A stretch of 37,960 nt of DNA from Streptomyces sp. H39-S7 (GTDB taxonomy: Bacteria; Actinomycetota; Actinomycetes; Streptomycetales; Streptomycetaceae), in assembly GCF_027158205.1 (NCBI RefSeq), contig NZ_JAPVLU010000064.1, forward strand, positions 1 through 37,960, given 5' to 3'. Each line of letters begins with the position of its first letter. Within the stretch, counting starts at the first letter, position 1. The translations under genes and the position numbers were made by a program. Below are positions 34,140 to 37,960 of the stretch, piece by piece. Under the pieces are notes generated by a model. The model made no database searches and was not told the origin of the DNA. It saw only the letters and a list, made by a program, of their open reading frames with translations.

Positions 34140-34636
34140 GCCGCCTCCGCCGACGGATCGATGGCCCGCACGCCGAAGTGCGCCAGCAGCGGCCCGCAGG
34201 AGCGGCAGGGCGGCGCGTACGAGCCGTGCTCGGGATCACCGTCCTCGCGTATCCGGCGGGCGGTGAGCCGCGCGCCACGCAAAGCCTTGCGGGCCTCACT
34301 CTGCGTGAGCGGCTTGCGGGCCGCGCGCTTGCTCCGCGAGGCGTCCGCGGCGGAGAGGAACCGGGAGAGCAGCACGGGCTCCGGACAGCGTCCGGTGAAG
34401 CGCTCGCGCTGGGCGACCGGCAGCGTGTCGAGGAAGTCCTGGATCACCGGATGCAGCGCCGGCGCCTGCTCGGCCTTGCTCCCGGTGCAGGTCAGCACCT
34501 CGTCACGGATGGACAGCGCGGCGGCGACGGCCGGCAGGATGCCGTCCCGCCGGTGCCGCAGAACGGGTGGCCCCGCCGTGTCCGCGCCCTTGGCGCTCCA
34601 GGTGAGCCGCGGGTCCGCGGCGTCCGTTGTCTGCAT
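34136..34636 (-). CDS. YwqJ-like nucleic-acid deaminase-fold protein
   Basis: A 166-residue protein resembling the YwqJ group of the deaminase superfamily, zinc enzymes found as toxin tips. The motifs are HRRDGILPAVAAAL (28-41), GRCPEPVLLSRFL with the Cys84-Pro-Glu86 active-site pair, and PPCRSCGPLLAHFGV with Cys144 and Cys147. Together Cys84, Cys144 and Cys147 would hold zinc and Glu86 would act as the catalytic acid/base. There is no signal peptide or delivery domain. GGAGGA lies 10 nt before the ATG at 34636. The next gene is a SUKH-3 protein overlapping by 4 nt, a typical toxin-immunity order. Whether it is toxic or has a domestic role is unknown. Confidence 0.82.
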   Translation of the reverse strand: MQTTDAADPRLTWSAKGADTAGPPVLRHRRDGILPAVAAALSIRDEVLTCTGSKAEQAPALHPVIQDFLDTLPVAQRERFTGRCPEPVLLSRFLSAADASRSKRAARKPLTQSEARKALRGARLTARRIREDGDPEHGSYAPPCRSCGPLLAHFGVRAIDPSAEAA

Positions 34637-34761
34637 GGTTGGTGCGTCCTCCTGTCCGCCCGCCGGGGCGGGCGATCCCCCGTTTACGAGACTCAGAGTG
34701 CCAAAGGTGCCAGGAGGTGGGGAAGTCGGGTGCGGTGTGCGCAACATCTTGTGTGTCCCAT

Positions 34762-34777
34762 GTCACCGTGTGGTGAC
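34762..34777. promoter_or_regulatory. Inverted repeat between the deaminase and lipoprotein genes
   Basis: GTCACC-GTGT-GGTGAC is a perfect 6-4-6 inverted repeat in the 254-nt divergent region 34637-34890. It resembles CGTGAC-GTGT-GTCACG at 2492-2507 in form. The rest of the gap has no clear gene; GAGGGAG at 34874-34880 is the lipoprotein ribosome binding site. Confidence 0.45.
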
Positions 34778-34890
34778 GGATCGTCGGCGGAGTGGAAACG
34801 GCTTGGACGGGGCAGCAGATGGGCCGGAAGGATGGACGGCAGCTCGCACACGCGGGCGGAACGTTCCGTCCACGAGGGAGAGTTGCCCGC

Positions 34891-35688
34891 ATGCGCGCTC
34901 GGTCCCGCACCACCACTCGCACCAATGTCCGTATCCGCCGGGCCGTCACGGCGGCCGCCGTGCTGCCCGTGCTGGCGCTGGCCGCCGCCTGCTCCGGCGA
35001 TGACGGCGGGGACGGCGACGGGAAGGGCAAGGACGGCGCGACGACGGCTCCCGCGACCTCCGCCGCCGCGTCCTCGACCGGGGCCGCCAAGGCCCCGCTG
35101 ACCGCCGCGCAGTTGAGGGCGGCGCTCGTCAAGGACGCCGACGTGCCCGGTTACAAGATCGAGGCCTCGAAGAACGAGGCGATGAGCCCCGACGACGCGA
35201 TGACGACGGACAAGCCCGAGTGCCAGCCGCTCGCCGACCCGCCGAGCACCAAGCCGAAGTACGCGCGCAAGGCGTTCGTCGGCGCCTCGGTCGCCAAGGC
35301 CGACCCGGCCAACCTGCCCGCGAGCGTCGAGCTGACGCAGATGCTGCTCTCCAGCCACGCCCCCGGCGAGGCCGCGAAGATGGTGGCCGACATCCGGCAG
35401 GCCCTGGACAAGTGCACCGCCTTCACGTCCACCGACGGCACCGGCAAGAAGACCCCGTTCTCGATCAAGAAGGGCCCCGCGGTCACCGCGGGCGACGAGG
35501 CCGTGGCGTACGTGATGGCGGATGCCAGTGACAAGGAGGGCGGCACGGCCCTGGTCACCGTCGTGCGCACCGGCGAGGCCACCGTCACGTACCTGTCGGT
35601 GAAGGGGTCCGGACAGGCGGGCGACCCGCCTCTCGTCGTCGCCCGGAAGCAGGACACGAAGCTGAAGGCGGCGGAGGCGGCCGGCTGA
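34891..35688 (+). CDS. Secreted lipoprotein of unknown function
   Basis: A 265-residue protein. The signal peptide has a basic start (MRARSRTTTRTNVRIRR), a hydrophobic core and the lipobox LAAAC with lipidated Cys34, followed by an acidic Gly/Asp/Lys linker. The mature part (about 65-265) is a mixed domain that begins PLTAAQLRAALVKDADVPGYKI, a pattern seen in several Streptomyces lipoproteins of the PknH/sensor-like group. No enzyme motif is seen. Two Cys in the domain (PECQPL and KCTAF) could form a disulfide. The ATG at 34891 has GAGGGAG upstream. It precedes the WHH-SUKH gene by 79 nt. Confidence 0.85.
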   Translation: MRARSRTTTRTNVRIRRAVTAAAVLPVLALAAACSGDDGGDGDGKGKDGATTAPATSAAASSTGAAKAPLTAAQLRAALVKDADVPGYKIEASKNEAMSPDDAMTTDKPECQPLADPPSTKPKYARKAFVGASVAKADPANLPASVELTQMLLSSHAPGEAAKMVADIRQALDKCTAFTSTDGTGKKTPFSIKKGPAVTAGDEAVAYVMADASDKEGGTALVTVVRTGEATVTYLSVKGSGQAGDPPLVVARKQDTKLKAAEAAG

Positions 35689-35725
35689 CCCGGACGGGGG
35701 CGGCGGCCATGCTTGCCACACCCCC

Positions 35726-35731
35726 TAGGCT
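35726..35731 (+). promoter_or_regulatory. Putative -10 upstream of the WHH-SUKH gene
   Basis: TAGGCT places transcription near 35738-35740, giving a 28-30-nt leader with AGGGGG (35754-35759) 8 nt before the ATG at 35768. This supports that start over the GTG at 35732. No good -35 is visible. Confidence 0.45.
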
Positions 35732-35767
35732 GTGCTCATTACCCGGACGCAGCAGGGGGCAACCGCC

Positions 35768-36793
35768 ATGACGACAGGTCGGCCAGGGCTGGGGGCACCT
35801 CCCAGCACCCGGACCGGGGGACGGACCGTGCCACCGAACGCGGCCTACGCCGGTCAGGTCGTGCACTTTCCCGACCCGGTGCGGGCCGCCCGGCACCCCC
35901 AGGGTGTCTGGATCGACGAGGACGGCTACCCGGACTTCTCGGCGTTCGCGAGGGCGGCGGCGGAGATCGCGGAGCCGCCCGAGGGCTTCGGCGTCGACGA
36001 GCTCCGGCTGACCGACTACGTGTCGGCCAACGCCGCGATGCACGCGGCGGGGCACGAGCTGTGGGGCAGCCTGCCGCCCGTCGCGACCCCGCACGGCTGG
36101 ACCTGGCACCACGTGGCGGGCACCCGGCGGCTGGAGCTGATCCCCGTCGAGGTCAAGGCGCTGCTGCGGCACCACGGCGGCCTCGCCGCCTCGACCGCCG
36201 ACCACTCCAAGCGCGGCACGCGCCCGCTCCAGGAGACCCGTCCCGTGCACTTCGGGCTGCCCAAGGCCACGCCCCACCACAGCGGGGTGGCGGTCACCGA
36301 GCAGCAGGTCCTGGACGTCGAGGAGGAGCTGGGCTACCGGCTCCCCGGCGCCTACCGCACGTTCCTCAAGGCGGCCGGCGGCTGCGCCCCCGTCGGGGTC
36401 GCGCTCGACCCCGACCTGGGACTGCTGCTGGACCAGCCGTTCTTCACGGTGCGGGACGAGGCCGCGGTCAACGACCTCGTGTACGTCAACAAGTGCCTGC
36501 GGGACCACTTCACCAAGGACTACCTGGCCATCGGGTACGTCCAGGGCGGGGTGCTCGCGGTGAAGGTCAAGGGCGACGGCACCGGCTCGGTCTGGTTCTG
36601 CGCCTACGACGACGCGCGGGACGGCGACCACTGGTCGTCCCCGCAGGAGCGGGTCGCGGAGCTGCTGCTGCCGTGCGGTGACTCGCTCGACGCGTTCCTG
36701 CTGCGGCTGGCGGGCGGTCCGCCCGAGCTGGAGACCGTGGCGAACCTGATGGTGGACGGCGGCTTCGCCGGCGCCGTCCCGGTGGAGGGGTGA
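35768..36793 (+). CDS. WHH-type HNH nuclease domain fused to a SMI1/KNR4 (SUKH) domain
   Basis: A 341-residue cytoplasmic protein with two parts. Residues about 45-150 look like a WHH toxin of the HNH/ENDO VII superfamily: LTDYVSANAAM, HELWG, then GWTWHHVAGTRRLELIPVEVKALLRHHGG with Trp113-His114-His115 and His135-His136. Residues about 165-341 are a SUKH domain: VTEQQVLDVEEELGYRLPGAYRTFLKAAGG is the standard SMI1/KNR4 opening. In known systems the nuclease is a toxin and SUKH its immunity protein on separate chains, so a fusion is unusual. There is no signal peptide. Residues 7-13 come from a dispersed 18-bp repeat. An Imm35-like gene follows 8 nt downstream. Domain assignment is by motif reading. 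Confidence 0.78.
   Translation: MTTGRPGLGAPPSTRTGGRTVPPNAAYAGQVVHFPDPVRAARHPQGVWIDEDGYPDFSAFARAAAEIAEPPEGFGVDELRLTDYVSANAAMHAAGHELWGSLPPVATPHGWTWHHVAGTRRLELIPVEVKALLRHHGGLAASTADHSKRGTRPLQETRPVHFGLPKATPHHSGVAVTEQQVLDVEEELGYRLPGAYRTFLKAAGGCAPVGVALDPDLGLLLDQPFFTVRDEAAVNDLVYVNKCLRDHFTKDYLAIGYVQGGVLAVKVKGDGTGSVWFCAYDDARDGDHWSSPQERVAELLLPCGDSLDAFLLRLAGGPPELETVANLMVDGGFAGAVPVEG
35786..35806. repeat. Copy 2 of the 18-bp dispersed repeat, in coding sequence
   Basis: GGGCTGGGGGCACCTCCC (35786-35803) is identical to 22349-22366. Here GCTGGG (35788-35793) and CCCAGC (35801-35806) form a stem around a 7-nt loop. It encodes part of the variable N-terminus of the WHH-SUKH protein and probably arose by insertion. 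Confidence 0.7.
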
Positions 36794-36801
36794 AGCAGGG
36801 A

Positions 36802-37960
36802 ATGGTCACTTTCGCGCAGGCGCAGGAGCGCGCCGAGCGGTGGATCAACGGTGACGTCCCGGCGTACCAGGCCCGCGAGGTGCGGGTGCGGGAGTTCGAC
36901 CTGGGCTTCGTCGCCTGGTCCGAGCCCCGCGAGGACGGTCCGTCGAGCGATGACGGACAGGTGCGGCTGGTCATCGCGCGGGACAGCGGAGAGGCCACCT
37001 TGTGGCCGGGTCTGCCGGTCGGCGAGGTCATTCGCCGCTACGAGGAGGAGTACGGAGCGGTGCCGAACGACACCCCGCCGCCCCCGCCCCAGCGGCTCGA
37101 TCTGGAGGCGACGTCCTTCCTGATCAGTCCGCCGCAGTGGCTGCAGGACGCGGCGGACAAGATGGGCATCCCGGACCGCCGCCCGGGCGCGGTCCCGGCC
37201 GACCCGGTCGTTCCGGCGCCGGTGCCCTCCCAGGCGTCGGCCGAGATCTCCTCCGAGGCCTGGTCGGGTCGTACCACCAGCGCGCCGGACGACTCCGTGT
37301 CCGTCCCCATCCCTGCCACGGTCTTCGCCCCGCCGATCTCCGACTCCGACGAGGCCCACACCCCGCCGTCGATGGCCGGCGCCGAGGCCAAGACCGAACT
37401 CATGCCGCAGGGCAGCTCGCTGCCCGCGACGATGATCGCCCCGCCGGACGGCGCCGGCTTCCCGATCGCGCCCGCGGCGCCCGGCCAGGGCCGCCCCGGC
37501 CGCCCCCCGGGCCCCGGTTACGGCGGCCCCGGCCTGCCGCCCCCGTCAGGACCGGGTGCGGCGCTGCCGCCTCCGTCAGGACCGGGCGTGGCGCTGCCGC
37601 CGCCCGCGGGTCTGGCGACCCCGGGCGGACCCGGCGGCCCCGGCACTCCCGGCCGCGGCGCCGCGGACATCGCCGACGCGGAGTCCGCGAAGGCGGTGCG
37701 CGGCAGCGTGCCGTCGGCCGGACCCGTACGGCGCAGCCCGGACGCCCCGCCGCCGCCCGGCGCGCCCGGTGCTCCGGACGGCGGGGGATACCTCCCGACG
37801 CAACTGGTGCCCGCGCGCAACCCGAACGACCCCGGCCCGGCCGCTCCGGGAGCGCCCGGCGGTCCGGGCGCTCCCGGCAGCCCGCCGTCGTCCGGCGGTG
37901 TGAACTACGCGGCGACGATGCTGGCAGGACCCGGCGTCGGCGGCCCGGGTGGTCCTGGCG
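36802..37960 (+). CDS. Imm35/YrhB-like protein with long Pro/Gly-rich linker (3' end beyond window)
   Basis: An open frame without stop to the end of the window, at least 386 residues. Residues 1-85 (TFAQAQERAERWINGD to GEVIRRYEEEYG) resemble the Imm35/YrhB immunity domain, with RLVIARDSGEATLWP in the middle. From about residue 100 it is Pro/Gly/Ala-rich and disordered, with recurring short motifs of the type ATMIAPP, PTQLVPA and AATMLAGPG. In related Streptomyces proteins such linkers lead to a further domain, which here would lie outside the window. The ATG at 36802 has GGAGGGG 11 nt upstream; a GTG at 36790, overlapping the previous stop, is the alternative. Probably co-transcribed with the WHH-SUKH gene. 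Confidence 0.8.
   Translation, partial: MVTFAQAQERAERWINGDVPAYQAREVRVREFDLGFVAWSEPREDGPSSDDGQVRLVIARDSGEATLWPGLPVGEVIRRYEEEYGAVPNDTPPPPPQRLDLEATSFLISPPQWLQDAADKMGIPDRRPGAVPADPVVPAPVPSQASAEISSEAWSGRTTSAPDDSVSVPIPATVFAPPISDSDEAHTPPSMAGAEAKTELMPQGSSLPATMIAPPDGAGFPIAPAAPGQGRPGRPPGPGYGGPGLPPPSGPGAALPPPSGPGVALPPPAGLATPGGPGGPGTPGRGAADIADAESAKAVRGSVPSAGPVRRSPDAPPPPGAPGAPDGGGYLPTQLVPARNPNDPGPAAPGAPGGPGAPGSPPSSGGVNYAATMLAGPGVGGPGGPG

Noticed and set aside
35732..35767. Start of the WHH-SUKH protein at the GTG at 35732
   Set aside because: The GTG directly abuts a -10 hexamer, upstream of any likely transcription start, whereas AGGGGG is well placed for the ATG at 35768.

Overview
The window is high-GC actinobacterial DNA, almost certainly from a Streptomyces or close relative. 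The signs are third codon positions that are nearly all G or C, many GTG starts, strings of 4-nt GTGA/ATGA gene overlaps, and families typical of Streptomyces (WhiJ-like XRE with DUF397 and HATPase, RpfB, DUF4328, orphan NarL regulators, SUKH proteins). No in-frame TTA (bldA-dependent) codon was noticed in the called genes. No rRNA, CRISPR array or intact insertion sequence was seen. The gene order resembles the SCO312x-SCO315x neighbourhood of S. coelicolor as I remember it; I could not check this.

Layout. 1-7.5 kb: 16S rRNA 2'-O-methyltransferase rsmI; a hydroxysteroid dehydrogenase/TetR pair; a small zinc-ribbon protein; then the actinobacterial block tatD - rpfB - rsmA - ispE. 7.6-10.4 kb: an accessory module (DUF6247-like, anti-sigma-like HATPase, XRE/DUF5753, DUF397) and a DUF4328 membrane protein, lying between ispE and an ABC-F ATPase. 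12.4-14.2 kb: a membrane-anchored beta-propeller protein. 14.5-19.9 kb: the galTEK Leloir operon flanked by two atypical orphan NarL/LuxR response regulators, one without the phospho-acceptor Asp and one with an insertion of about 40 residues in its receiver. 19.8-22.9 kb: MarR regulator divergent from a methyltransferase-VOC pair, a Uma2-family protein and a membrane protein. 22.9-27.2 kb, minus strand: pth, rplY, prs, glmU and tRNA-Gln. 27.4-29.1 kb: fatty-acid desaturase and its TetR regulator. 29.1-33.5 kb: ppc and an orphan histidine kinase.

33.6-37.96 kb is the most unusual part. It holds a YwqJ-like deaminase translationally coupled to a SUKH-3 immunity-type protein, a divergent lipoprotein, a protein that appears to fuse a WHH-type HNH nuclease domain to a SMI1/KNR4 (SUKH) immunity domain, and a truncated Imm35/YrhB-like protein with a long Pro/Gly-rich linker running off the window. 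None of the toxin- or immunity-like proteins has a visible secretion signal, so this looks like a compact set of polymorphic-toxin-type domains kept in the cytoplasm.

Regulation. Seven genes have a -10 hexamer 6-7 nt before the start codon (tatD, rsmA, DUF4328, the histidine kinase, MarR, the first TetR and a membrane protein), which suggests leaderless mRNAs. Clear palindromic operators lie at the first TetR gene, at marR/methyltransferase and in front of the desaturase. Strong hairpins mark most operon ends.
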